From positions 1 through 64,000 of the forward strand of contig CAZMQG010000002.1 of NCBI GenBank assembly GCA_964568625.1: a DNA stretch of 64,000 nucleotides, given 5' to 3'. The position numbers were made by a program, and so were the translations under genes. The stretch's first letter is position 1, and every line of letters starts with the position of its first letter. Positions 47,326 to 58,300 of this stretch are shown piece after piece. The notes under the pieces were generated by a model, which was given only the letters and a program-made list of their open reading frames with translations, made no database searches and had not been told where the DNA came from. This stretch comes from JBAZAX01 sp964568625. GTDB lineage: Bacteria > Babelota > Babeliae > Babelales > RVW-14.

Positions 47326-50300
47326 ATGAAGCTATCAACTTTTTCATTATATTTTATTATTGTTTTCTTATTTTTTTCAAATTATGCACGTGCCTCTTCC
47401 ATTGATGGGACAACATCACCGAAATATCTGACTACAAATCAGGTTTTTCATAATAATCAATATGCACGAGGATATGTAACTCTTAATTCCGGGGCAACAA
47501 TTTTAAGTGATGCCACTGCATTTTTAAATATAAATACGCCATTGAAAGGTGGGCTTGACTTACGTTCAACAGGAACTCTTAGTCTTGAGGGGGATCTTTA
47601 TCTTGACACAAATTTTACGCTGTCCGGTAGTGGTGTAATAAGGGGAAATGGTAAAACTATTTTTATGAATGGGAACTTAACAATTCCGGACAACTCTGTA
47701 ATTCATATAAATTCCAATTCGATAATAGATGGGCAAGGGCATGATCTTGTTTTTGGACGAAGAGGAAGAATTTTTGTCGATACAAATATTACTTTGACAT
47801 TGCGTAATATGAAAATTGTTCAAAATTATAATGATTTTTCAGATCCATGTGTTCGGTTAGCTTCGTTCAAAAGTCAGTTGGCATTGAATGATGTTGAGTT
47901 TGCATTATCGCAGGATTTTTTATTTAATCAAGGTGAATTATTCATTCATGGCGATGTAACAGTAACGGGAACTTCTGCGTTTATTTATCAATCTACTCAA
48001 CATAGTTTTATAGCTTCGGATAGTATTTTTTATTTTGATAAAGCAACTACTTTTTCGGTTATTCCTGCTACTTTTACCGATTGTATGTTTGATCAATGGC
48101 CAACATATACGTCAAACCGTTTTATTGTAATGACAGACCAAACATCAAGATTATTATTTAATGAAGCTTCACTTTGTTCAACTTCTACCGGGTGCAGGTT
48201 TGCAAAAGGTGTTGTGAATTTTGCAAATAATTGTAACATAAAAAGCAACAGTGCGCTTGATTTGCCTCAAGCCTATATTGCAGATACAGGTGTAAATATT
48301 CAAACTGGAAGGTTGCCAGCCTATGTTGCATATTCTCCTAATGGAAATTATCTTGCTATTGTTAATAAACAGTCAAATACATTACAAATTTTTGATTCAG
48401 TTTCGCATGCACAGATTGGAAGCGATGTAATTTCGGGAAGTTTACCAGTTGCAGTTTCTTGGTCAAATACTAGTACGCAGCTTGCAGTTGTTAACTCTGG
48501 TGATAATACAGTAAAAGTATTTAATTTTAACGGATTAAGTATTCCTACTCTTTCTGTAAGCAAATTTACAGGTGCTAATCCCTCATGCGTTGCCTGGTCT
48601 TTGTATGGAAATTATATTGCCGTGACTAACGCAGGTTCTAATACTGTGCAAATTTTTAAGGCGTCGACGCTGTCTCAGGTTGGTAGTAGCGTTGTTACTG
48701 GCAGTATTCCATCATCTGTGACATGGGCTACTGGAGATAGGTTTTTAGCAGTAACAAATATGGGATCAAATACGTTGCAAATATTTTCATTCAACGGATC
48801 AAGTACTCCAGTGCTGGCTGCAAGTAATGCTACAGGAGTTACTCCTTCATCGGTTTCATGGGCACAAAATGGTTTGTTTTTATCAGTTGCTAATAAAGAC
48901 TCCAATACATTGCAAATATTTTCTTTTGATAAAAATCATGCATTAGCTTTGATTGATACGGTTTCCTCTAATTATGAACCAATTGCTACCACGTGGACGC
49001 CCGATGGAAGTTATATTGGAGTTTCAGATCATTATTCCCAAAAAGTACAATTTTTAAGATTTTATAATCAGAGCTTGTTGTCTCAAGTTGGCGGCAATGC
49101 TACGACTGGAAGTCACCCTTACCAAGTATCATGGTCTTCTGATGGACTATTTTTAGCAGTTGTTAATGATGACTCAAATACTTTGCAGATATTTTCATTT
49201 AACGGTTCTAGTACACCTCTATTAGTTGCTTCCTCTGCAACAGGGATGTTCCCTTGGACTGTTTCTTGGTCACCATCTTTACCATCGCCAAATTATTTTC
49301 TTACTGTTGCTAATATGGGGTCAAGTTTGCAAGTGTTTTCATTCGATGGAGTGAGTACAATTACTTCGCTTGCAACGCAAGCTGTAATAGATATTTCGGC
49401 TGCATCATGGTCGCCTGTAGGTAATTTTATTGCAGCGGTTAAGCGGGATACAACAAATACACTTGCAGTATTTCATTTTGACGGAATTAGTACATTAACG
49501 CAGGTTGGGATTGATGTAGGAGCTGGAGATAATCCATGGGCAGTGTCATGGTCGCCTGCAGGTAATTTTATTGCGGTAGTTAGCCTTTATGATAGCTTAT
49601 TGCATATATTTTCATTTAATGGATCTAGTTCTCCAGTTCCAATTGCAAGCACTGCTACCGCTTCTAGTAGAAGTCCGGCCGCATGGTCTCCAGATGGAAA
49701 CTTTATTGCTGTGGCAGGAAGAATTGCCCCACTTACAGGAGTGCTACAAATTTTTAATTTTAACGGATCAGCATTTGGATCCTCTTATACAACAATTACA
49801 CGAAAGCATATGATTTCTGAAACAGCAGTTTCATGGACAAGTGATGGACGATTTATTGCGGTTGGAACAGAGTTAAGTGAGCCTGATAGTAGTACAAATA
49901 TTCCGGGTATATTACAAATATTTTCTTTTAACGGATATAGTGAGGCAACAGAAGTTTGTTCTAGCGTTGTTGCAGGAAAGACACCAAGATTTGTATCTTG
50001 GGATCCAACCGGAAAATTTGTTGCTGTTATTAATGAGGAATCGAATACATTGCAAGTGTTTTCAATGGATGTGTATTTTGATTTGTCTCAGGCAAGCAAA
50101 AACGTTTTCACTCAAAGTAACCCTTTTTCGATAAGTTGTTCTTCTTCTGATGGATATGTTGCCGTTACCAATGGTAATTCAGATAATGTTCAATTGTTTC
50201 AATTACAATATCCTGCAATATTGACTCAAGTTGGTAGTGATTTGCCATTTGGCGAAGGGGTATATGAGAACCCATATTCGGTATCATGGTCTTCTGATGA

Positions 50301-51345
50301 TAGATTTCTCTCTGTGGTTTCTTGGAATTATTTGAAGGCTTATTCATTTAACGGATTGTCAACGCCTACGCAGGTTGGATCTGCTTTAAATTGGAGTGGC
50401 AAAAATGTGTCCGTTTCATGGTCTCCATCGGGTCCATATATTGGTTCCGTCAGAGCAGTTAATGAATCGATTGATATATTTTTGTTTGATGAAATTACAG
50501 GCCCAACTACATATGCTTTTGGATGTAGTACAGATAATTATCCAAATTCACTATCCTGGGCTCCATCAGGTAATTTTGTTGCTGTAGCTAATCGTGATTC
50601 AGATACATTACAAGTCTTTTCATTTGATGGACTTAATACTGTTATTTTTGGACGGACTAGACCTATTTTAGTTAGTTCAATTACAACAGGCTCTGAGCCA
50701 ACATCTGTTTCGTGGTCATCTGACGGAAGATTTATTGCTGTTGTTAATGGTGGTGCTAATACATTGCAGGTATTTTCATTTAACGGTGTTAATACAACAA
50801 CTTTAATTGGTGGAAGTGTGTCAACTGGATCTACGCCGACGTCAGTTTCATGGTCGCCGGATGGAAGATTTATTGCAGTCTTGAATAATGGGACAAATAC
50901 ACTTCAGGTTTTTTCGTTTAATGGGGCTAGTACTCCGGTACAAATTGGTGTAAGTGCTAGAACTGATAATTCTCCAAATTCGTTGTCATGGTCGGTAGAT
51001 GGTAATTTTATTACAGTTGTAAATGGTGATTCAAATACGTTACAAGTATTTTTATTTAATGGAGCTAGTACTCCAGTACTGGTAGATGAAATAGGAGCAG
51101 GAAGAGGCCCAATATCGGTTTCATGGTCTCATTCAGGTAATTTTATTGCTGTAGCAAATTATACTGCACAGACATTGCAAGTATTTCGGGTAAACTATGT
51201 ACCAAATATTTCTGAACAGGCTATATCAAATGGGGTAGTATTTGGCAATTCAAATCTTGGTTCAGATTATGATGCAACTGTTAGGCTTTTGGCAGGAAGC
51301 AATGTTATGGTGGATGGCTTAGTAAATTATGATTGTGTTATTTAA
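47326..51345 (+). CDS. Giant beta-helix/beta-propeller protein, 21 blades
   Basis: A 1339-aa member starting at 47326 (AGGAGAGGT just before; an upstream in-frame ATG would overlap the previous gene). Signal peptide ends ARASS. Beta-helix-like domain, 21 blades, cap ending NYDCVI. Blade 14 is CSSSDGYVAVTNGNSDNVQLF, again atypical, followed by LQYPAILTQVGS. Blades 11 and 12 have long loops (residues of the type GTELSEPDSSTNIPG), and an insert (VIFGRTRPI) follows blade 17. The first seven blades closely match the other paralogs. Confidence 0.93.
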   Translation: MKLSTFSLYFIIVFLFFSNYARASSIDGTTSPKYLTTNQVFHNNQYARGYVTLNSGATILSDATAFLNINTPLKGGLDLRSTGTLSLEGDLYLDTNFTLSGSGVIRGNGKTIFMNGNLTIPDNSVIHINSNSIIDGQGHDLVFGRRGRIFVDTNITLTLRNMKIVQNYNDFSDPCVRLASFKSQLALNDVEFALSQDFLFNQGELFIHGDVTVTGTSAFIYQSTQHSFIASDSIFYFDKATTFSVIPATFTDCMFDQWPTYTSNRFIVMTDQTSRLLFNEASLCSTSTGCRFAKGVVNFANNCNIKSNSALDLPQAYIADTGVNIQTGRLPAYVAYSPNGNYLAIVNKQSNTLQIFDSVSHAQIGSDVISGSLPVAVSWSNTSTQLAVVNSGDNTVKVFNFNGLSIPTLSVSKFTGANPSCVAWSLYGNYIAVTNAGSNTVQIFKASTLSQVGSSVVTGSIPSSVTWATGDRFLAVTNMGSNTLQIFSFNGSSTPVLAASNATGVTPSSVSWAQNGLFLSVANKDSNTLQIFSFDKNHALALIDTVSSNYEPIATTWTPDGSYIGVSDHYSQKVQFLRFYNQSLLSQVGGNATTGSHPYQVSWSSDGLFLAVVNDDSNTLQIFSFNGSSTPLLVASSATGMFPWTVSWSPSLPSPNYFLTVANMGSSLQVFSFDGVSTITSLATQAVIDISAASWSPVGNFIAAVKRDTTNTLAVFHFDGISTLTQVGIDVGAGDNPWAVSWSPAGNFIAVVSLYDSLLHIFSFNGSSSPVPIASTATASSRSPAAWSPDGNFIAVAGRIAPLTGVLQIFNFNGSAFGSSYTTITRKHMISETAVSWTSDGRFIAVGTELSEPDSSTNIPGILQIFSFNGYSEATEVCSSVVAGKTPRFVSWDPTGKFVAVINEESNTLQVFSMDVYFDLSQASKNVFTQSNPFSISCSSSDGYVAVTNGNSDNVQLFQLQYPAILTQVGSDLPFGEGVYENPYSVSWSSDDRFLSVVSWNYLKAYSFNGLSTPTQVGSALNWSGKNVSVSWSPSGPYIGSVRAVNESIDIFLFDEITGPTTYAFGCSTDNYPNSLSWAPSGNFVAVANRDSDTLQVFSFDGLNTVIFGRTRPILVSSITTGSEPTSVSWSSDGRFIAVVNGGANTLQVFSFNGVNTTTLIGGSVSTGSTPTSVSWSPDGRFIAVLNNGTNTLQVFSFNGASTPVQIGVSARTDNSPNSLSWSVDGNFITVVNGDSNTLQVFLFNGASTPVLVDEIGAGRGPISVSWSHSGNFIAVANYTAQTLQVFRVNYVPNISEQAISNGVVFGNSNLGSDYDATVRLLAGSNVMVDGLVNYDCVI

Positions 51346-51377
51346 AAAGGGTAGGGAACCGATATAGGAAGAGAGCA

Positions 51378-54300
51378 ATGAAAATACCAAAAATAGTTTT
51401 TTATTTTACAATTGGACTGCTGTTTATTACCAAAAATCTTGCGCCGGCTTCTATTGATGGAACAACTTCGGTTAAGTATTTAACGACAAATCAAGTTTTT
51501 CATAATAATCAATATGCGCGAGGATATGTAACGCTTAATTCAGGAGCAACAATTTTAAGTGATGCCACTGCATTTTTAAATATAAAAACACCATTTTCAG
51601 GTGGCCTTGATTTGCGTGAAACAGGAACGCTTAGTCTTGAGGGTGACCTTTACCTTGATTCTAATGTTACTCTTTCAAGAAGTGGAGTAATAAGGGGAAA
51701 TGGAAAAACCATATTTTTAAATGGAAATTTAACAATTCCGGATAATTCAATTATCCACATAAATTCAGACACCATAATTAATGGCCAAGGAAATGAGTTA
51801 GTATTTGGAAAAAGAGGAAGGATTTTTGTTGACACAAATATTACTCTGACACTGCGTAATATTAAACTTATTCAAACGTTCAACGATTTTTCTGATCCAT
51901 TCATCAGGCTTGCAGCGTTTGAAAGCAATCTTGTTCTAGATAGCGTTGAAATGGCATTATCACAAGATTTCTTATTTCCCGAGGGCCAACTTTTTATTCA
52001 TGGTGATGTTGCGGTTACCGGAACTTCTGCCTTTATATACGAATCGACACAGCATACTTTTATAGCACCTGATAGTACTTTTTATTTTGATATAGGAACA
52101 ACTTTTTCTGTCACGCCTGCAACGATAACCGATTGTAGATTTGATCAGTGGCCCACTTATACGTCAAATAACTTTATTCGAATGCAAGATAAAACATCAA
52201 GCTTATATTTTAATCAAGCCACTCTTTGTACTACTTCCACGGGATCTAGATTTACAAAGGGTACGGTGGTTTTTGATAACAAGTGTTTATTGAGCAGCAC
52301 CAGGGCTCTTGATTTGCCAGGAGTGTATATAGGAAATTCGGGCCAAAGCATTCAAACTGGAATGTTGCCGAATAGCATAGCCTTTTCGCCTGATGGAGAT
52401 TATATTGCTGTTGTAAACAAAAGTTCAAATACTTTGCAAATTTTTAATTCAACTACGCCATTTGCACAGGTTGGTCTTGATGTCATAACAGGAGATTCCC
52501 CCATTGCTGTTTCGTGGTCAAATACAAGTACTCAGCTTGCTGTAGTGAATTTCGGTGACGACACAGTAAAAGTATTTAATTTTGATGGAATTAGCTCCCC
52601 TGTATTTTCAGTAAGCAACACAACTGGTTCAAATCCATCGTGCGTATCATGGTCTCCATTTGGAAATTACATTGCTGTAACAAATTCAGGCTCCGATACT
52701 TTGCAAATTTTTAAGGCATCAACATTGTCTCAGCTCGGAGGCTTTGCCGCCACTGGAGATACCCCGTCTTCAGTCGCATGGGCTACAGGAGACAAATTTT
52801 TGGCTGTTACCAATGCTGGCTCAAATACTCTGCAAATATTTTCATTTAATGGCTCTAGTACTCCATCTTTAGAGGCAAGTAGTGCTACTGGGAATATACC
52901 GACATCGGTTTCTTGGGATCAGAATGCTTTATTTATTGCGGTTGCAAATAGCAACTCAAACACAGTTCAGATTTTCTCATTTGACTGTAGCCATTCACTA
53001 AATTTAATGAATACAATTCTTACTAATCTTGGACCGATTTCGATAACTTGGACTAGTAGTGGTGGCCAGATAACATTTGTGAATAATATTTCAAATACAT
53101 TGCAGTTCTCATCGGTTGTAGATCAAAGCGTTCCAATTCAGGTTGGGGGTAGTGTGTCTGTTGGGAATTCTCCATATTCAACAGCTTGGTCGCCATCTGG
53201 GAATTTTATTGCCGTTGTTAATAGTCAGTCAGACTCATTACAGGTATTTTCATTCGATGGTGTTAATACTCCGACTCAAGTTGGGGGTAATGCATCTACG
53301 GCACCGGTTCCTTACTCGGTATCATGGTCTCCTGATGAATGCTTTATTGCTGTTGTGAACATCAATACGGGCAAATTGCGAATATTTTCGTTTGATGGGA
53401 TAAATACGCCTGTGCAAGTTGGAGGTGATGCAAGTACAGGGGCTTATCCATGGTCAGTATCTTGGTCTCCCATGGGTAATTTTATTGCCGTTGTTAACTG
53501 GGCTGATGGCACATTGCAAGTGTTCTCATTTGATGGGGTTAATACACCTACACAGGTTGGAGGCAATGCGCCTACGGGAAGCCGTCCTGTATCAGTATCA
53601 TGGTCGACCAATGGGCATTTTATTGCTGTTGCAAATGCTATTTCAAATACGTTACAAGTATTCGCATTTGATGGGGCTAATACGCCTACACAGGTTGGAA
53701 GTCCAGCAACTACTGCATCAGTTCCGTTCTCAGTATCCTGGGCGCCAGATAGTAGATTTGTCGCAGTTGTTAATCACGATTCGTGTGCATTACAGGTATT
53801 TGCATTTGATGGAACTAGTACGCCAGTACAAGTTGGGGGTGATGCAATTACAGGCAGTTCACCATTCTCTTGGCCAATGTCCGGATCATGGTCGTCTGAT
53901 GGGCGGTTTATTGCGGTTGCTAATTACAACACCGATTCGTTGCAAATATTTTCATTTAATGGATTTGGTACGCCGACACAAGTTGGTGGATCGGTGGCTA
54001 CGGGATCATATCCTAAATCAGTAGCATGGTCACCGGCAAGCGATTTCATGGCAGTGATTAACGAGTCATCGAATACATTGCAAGTTTTTTCGCTTAATGT
54101 TGCTAGTGCATCAACACAGGTTGCGGGAACCATAAAAACTCAAACGAAACCATCATCAGTGTCATGTTCCCCAAATTCTGGCGCTGTGATTGTTTCTGGT
54201 GGTGAAAATACACTACAACTTTTTGAATATTTACAACCATCGGTATCAGCTCAAGTTGGGGGTAATGTAACTACGGGAAGCTTTCCAGACTCAGTATCAT

Positions 54301-55349
54301 GGGCTCCCGATGGAAGATTTGTTGCAGTTGTTAATGATTCCTCAAACACGTTGCAAGTATTTTCATTCAATGGTTCTAGTGCTCCGACACAAGTTGGAGG
54401 TAATGCAAATACCGGAAGTAGGCCTGCGTCAGTATCATGGTCACCAGATGGAAGATTTATTGCTGTTGTTAGCTATTTATCAAACAGGTTACAGGTCTTT
54501 TCTTTTGATGGTGTAAATACGCCTAGTCAAGTTGGGGCTAACGTATCTACTGGAAATGAGCCATGGTCCGTATCATGGTCACGAGGTGGAAAATTCATTT
54601 CTGTTGTTAACAGACAGGCTGGTACGCTGCAGATATTCACATTTGATGGAATTCATACTCCAACTCAGGTTGGCAGTAACGTGGATGCCGGCTATTATCC
54701 ATGGGCAGTATCATGGTCGCCTGAGGGAAGTTTTATTGCAGTTGCTAACTTCGAAGGAAATACTTTAAGAGTATTTACATTTGATGGAATTCATACCCCA
54801 ACTCAAGTTGGCAATGCTGCGTTTGCGGGATCTTATCCATGTGTAGCGTCGTGGTCTTCGGATGGTAGATTTATTGCTGTCATTAATAGATTTTCAAATA
54901 CATTGAGAGTGTTCTCGTTTAATGGCTTTGATACTCCAGTACAAGTGGGAGGTGGTGCATCAACTGAATCTGGGCCAAATGTCGCGGCATGGCTTCCTGA
55001 TGGCAAGTTTATTTTTGTCGTTAACTATTCCTCAAATACATTAGAAATATTCTCATTTGATGGATCTAGTACGCCGGTCAAGGTCGGTGGAAGCGTTTCT
55101 ACTGCTAATTATCCAATGTCAGCATCATGTTCGTCCGATGGGAAATTTATTGCTGTTGTCAGTGGTAATCTAAATGTTCTGCAATTATTCAGAATTAACT
55201 ATGTTTCAGAAAGATCTGCTCAATCAATTTTGAACGGAGTTGTGTTTGGAGATTCTGCGTTTGGTTTCGAGTATGACGCAGATGTGCAAGTTCTTGCGGG
55301 TTCGCATGTGCTTGTGGATGGAAAAGTAAATTATGATTGTGTAAATTAA
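51378..55349 (+). CDS. Giant beta-helix/beta-propeller protein, 21 blades
   Basis: A 1323-aa member starting at 51378 with AGGAAGAG upstream. Signal peptide ends LAPAS. Its blades are the most regular of the set, most being 44 residues of the form WSPDGRFIAVVN, LQVFSFDG, NTPTQVGGNA. Blade 14 (CSPNSGAVIVSGGENTLQLF) is the shortened one, followed by LQPSVSAQVGG. Cap SNGVVF is LNGVVFGDS here, ending NYDCVN. A 50-base stretch in the beta-helix region (52026-52075) is identical to the next gene. Confidence 0.93.
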   Translation: MKIPKIVFYFTIGLLFITKNLAPASIDGTTSVKYLTTNQVFHNNQYARGYVTLNSGATILSDATAFLNIKTPFSGGLDLRETGTLSLEGDLYLDSNVTLSRSGVIRGNGKTIFLNGNLTIPDNSIIHINSDTIINGQGNELVFGKRGRIFVDTNITLTLRNIKLIQTFNDFSDPFIRLAAFESNLVLDSVEMALSQDFLFPEGQLFIHGDVAVTGTSAFIYESTQHTFIAPDSTFYFDIGTTFSVTPATITDCRFDQWPTYTSNNFIRMQDKTSSLYFNQATLCTTSTGSRFTKGTVVFDNKCLLSSTRALDLPGVYIGNSGQSIQTGMLPNSIAFSPDGDYIAVVNKSSNTLQIFNSTTPFAQVGLDVITGDSPIAVSWSNTSTQLAVVNFGDDTVKVFNFDGISSPVFSVSNTTGSNPSCVSWSPFGNYIAVTNSGSDTLQIFKASTLSQLGGFAATGDTPSSVAWATGDKFLAVTNAGSNTLQIFSFNGSSTPSLEASSATGNIPTSVSWDQNALFIAVANSNSNTVQIFSFDCSHSLNLMNTILTNLGPISITWTSSGGQITFVNNISNTLQFSSVVDQSVPIQVGGSVSVGNSPYSTAWSPSGNFIAVVNSQSDSLQVFSFDGVNTPTQVGGNASTAPVPYSVSWSPDECFIAVVNINTGKLRIFSFDGINTPVQVGGDASTGAYPWSVSWSPMGNFIAVVNWADGTLQVFSFDGVNTPTQVGGNAPTGSRPVSVSWSTNGHFIAVANAISNTLQVFAFDGANTPTQVGSPATTASVPFSVSWAPDSRFVAVVNHDSCALQVFAFDGTSTPVQVGGDAITGSSPFSWPMSGSWSSDGRFIAVANYNTDSLQIFSFNGFGTPTQVGGSVATGSYPKSVAWSPASDFMAVINESSNTLQVFSLNVASASTQVAGTIKTQTKPSSVSCSPNSGAVIVSGGENTLQLFEYLQPSVSAQVGGNVTTGSFPDSVSWAPDGRFVAVVNDSSNTLQVFSFNGSSAPTQVGGNANTGSRPASVSWSPDGRFIAVVSYLSNRLQVFSFDGVNTPSQVGANVSTGNEPWSVSWSRGGKFISVVNRQAGTLQIFTFDGIHTPTQVGSNVDAGYYPWAVSWSPEGSFIAVANFEGNTLRVFTFDGIHTPTQVGNAAFAGSYPCVASWSSDGRFIAVINRFSNTLRVFSFNGFDTPVQVGGGASTESGPNVAAWLPDGKFIFVVNYSSNTLEIFSFDGSSTPVKVGGSVSTANYPMSASCSSDGKFIAVVSGNLNVLQLFRINYVSERSAQSILNGVVFGDSAFGFEYDADVQVLAGSHVLVDGKVNYDCVN

Positions 55350-55372
55350 CAGTGTTAAAAAAGGAAAAAGAG

Positions 55373-58300
55373 ATGAGGTTTAGATTTTTTTTGTTTTGGA
55401 TTATTTTTTCTGTCACAACTTTTGTTGAGGGGATTTTTGCGGCATCCATCGACGGCACAACATCAGTCAAGTATCTCACAACAAATCAGGTTTTTGGAAA
55501 TAATCAATATGCACGAGGATTTGTTTCTTTTAATTCCGGTGCAACAATTTTGAACAATGCAACTGCATTTTTTAATGTTAAGATGCCATTTTCAGGAGGA
55601 CTTGACCTCCGTGGAACCGGCACGCTGAGCCTTGAGGGCGATCTTCATCTAGATTCCAATTTCACGCTCTCCCCAAGTGGCGGAGTAATAAGAGGAAACG
55701 GTAAGACAATTTTTATGAACGGGAATTTAACAGTTCCTGATAATTCCATAATTCACATAAATTCGGATACAATAATTGATGGCCAAGGTAAAGATCTTAT
55801 CTTTGGAAGAAGAGGTAGAATTTTTGTTGATACAAATATCACTCTCACGTTGCGTAATATGAAAATTATACAGAGTTATAACGACTTCTCTGATCCATGC
55901 ATGAGATTGGCAGCATTCCAGAGCAAACTTGCTCTGGATAATACTGAGCTGGCATTATCCCAAGACTTTTTATTTTCACAAGGACAGCTTTTTATTCACG
56001 GAGATGTGGCGGTTACAGGAACGTCTGCCTTTATATACGAATCGACACAGCATACTTTTATAGCACCTGATAGCACTTTTTATTTTGATATAGGAACAAC
56101 ATTTTCAGTTACACCTGCAACTTTTACTGACTGCAAATTTGATCAATGGCCAACAACTACGACAAATAATTTTATTTTAATGACTGATGAAACTTCAAAA
56201 ATACATTTTAATGAGGCTTCTCTTTTTGCAACTTCTACTGGGTGTGGATTTACGAAGGGGGCTGTAAATTTTGAAAATCAGTGTTTTATCAAAAGCAATC
56301 AGTCACTAGATTTACCAACAACACATATTGGTAATGCTATTGGTGAGATAGCCACAGAATTTTCACCAAGTTGCGTGGCCTGGTCTCCTGACGGTAATTT
56401 TCTTGCTGTGGTAAATAAAAATTCGGATTCATTACAGATCTTTGATTCTGTTACCTTGGCTCAAATCGGTAGTAGTGCCGCTACTGGGAGTGGGAGCGCG
56501 CCAGTATCCGTTTCTTGGTCAAATACAAGCACGCAGTTGGCCGTAGCAAATTCAGGAGATAACACGCTTAAAGTGTTTAATTTTAATGGTTCTGTTACCC
56601 CAACCTTGTCAGTGAGTACTGCTACCGAAATTTCGCCTTCATGTTGTTCTTGGTCTTCATATGGCAAATTTATCGCGGTAACAAATTCAGGATCTGATAC
56701 TTTGCAAATTTTTAAATCTGATACGCTTGCGCAAATTGGAAGTAATGCAACGACCGGAGATGCACCTTCATCTGTCTCATGGGCTCCCGGTGATGGGTAT
56801 TTGGCTGTTGTAAATTTTATTTCAAATACATTACAAATTTTTTCATTTGATTATTTTAATACTCCAACTTTAATTGCAAGTCATGTTACGGGCTTTTCTC
56901 CTTCCTCAGTTTCGTGGTCAAAAATGGGAGCTTTTATAGCATTAGTAAACAAAAGCTCAAACACTCTGCAAATGTTTTCATTTGATGTAAATAAGACGTT
57001 AGCTTTAATTAATACATTCCCTACAAATAATGAGCCATCTTGTGTGTCTTGGACGTTGGATGGAAAGTATGTTTTTGTTGTTAATTATACTTCTAATACG
57101 CTACAATTATTCTCATTATATGATTTGACTAGCACTGGCTATTTAGGAGGGATTGGGACAGGCACTGAGCCGGTATCAGTGTCATGGGCTCCATTGAGTG
57201 ATTTTGTTGCTGTTGCTAATAAGACATCAGGAACGATTCAGATTTTTTCCGTTAATGGATCAGGAACCCCGACTCTTACAGGAAGTGTTGCTGCAGGGAC
57301 TAATCCAACGTCAGTGTCATGGTCGCCAGTGAGTAACTATGTTGCTGTAGTCAATGATACCTCACCAGGTACATTACAAGTTTTCTCGGTTATTGCGGGC
57401 GTTCCAGCGCTTACAGGTTCGATTTCAACAGGTACAAATCCTCAATCTGTGTCATGGGACCCAACGGGTAATTTTATAGCTGTTGTTAATGGTGCTTCTG
57501 GTATATTGGAGGTATTTAATTTTGTTGCCCCAGGAACTTTAGCTCTTGCTGGTAGCATCTTAATTGGCGTTGGAACCAGCCCGAGATCGGTAGACTGGTC
57601 AGCTGTTGGTAATTTTATAGCTGTGGTTAATAGTGCTACAAGTAAGCTTAACGTATTTCATTTTGACGGTAGCAGCACAATTACAAAGATTGGTGGTGAT
57701 GCATCCACAGATAGTTCTCCATATTCAGTTTCTTGGTCCCCTGATGGAAGTTTTATTGCTGTAGTTAGTTATGATTCGGGAGCTTTGCAGATTTTTTCAT
57801 TTGATGGATACAGCACCCCGACTCAGGTGGGTGGAAATGCTTCTATTGGGGAGCTTTATGCCTATTCCGTGTCATGGTCACCTGATGGCAGGTTTATTGC
57901 TGTGAGTTATTATTGGCCTGATACACTTCAAGTATTTTCTTTTAATGGGTCAGATACTCCAACTAGACAGGGAGGCAGTGCAACAACTGGTAGGATGCCA
58001 GCTTCAGTATCATGGTCATATGATTCTGAGTTTATAGCTGTGGTTAATAGTAGTATACCTGCTGGTAATTCATTACAAATATTTAAGTTAAATTCTGATG
58101 GATTAGCTACTCAAATTAATCAGGGTGTTGCTACCAAAAATAGACCATCTTCTCTTTCATGTTCTCCAGCAGGAACGGCTGCAATTGTTGCGAATACTGG
58201 CTCAAATATGCTTCAAATTTTTAATATTCAATATCCAGATATATTGACTCAAATTGGAAGTGGTGCATCCACTGGGCTTAGCACCCAACCAGTTGCTATG

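Noticed and set aside
53419..54024. 201-codon plus-strand ORF in another frame of a propeller gene
   Set aside because: A shadow frame rich in Leu, Arg and His created by the repeated blade codons.
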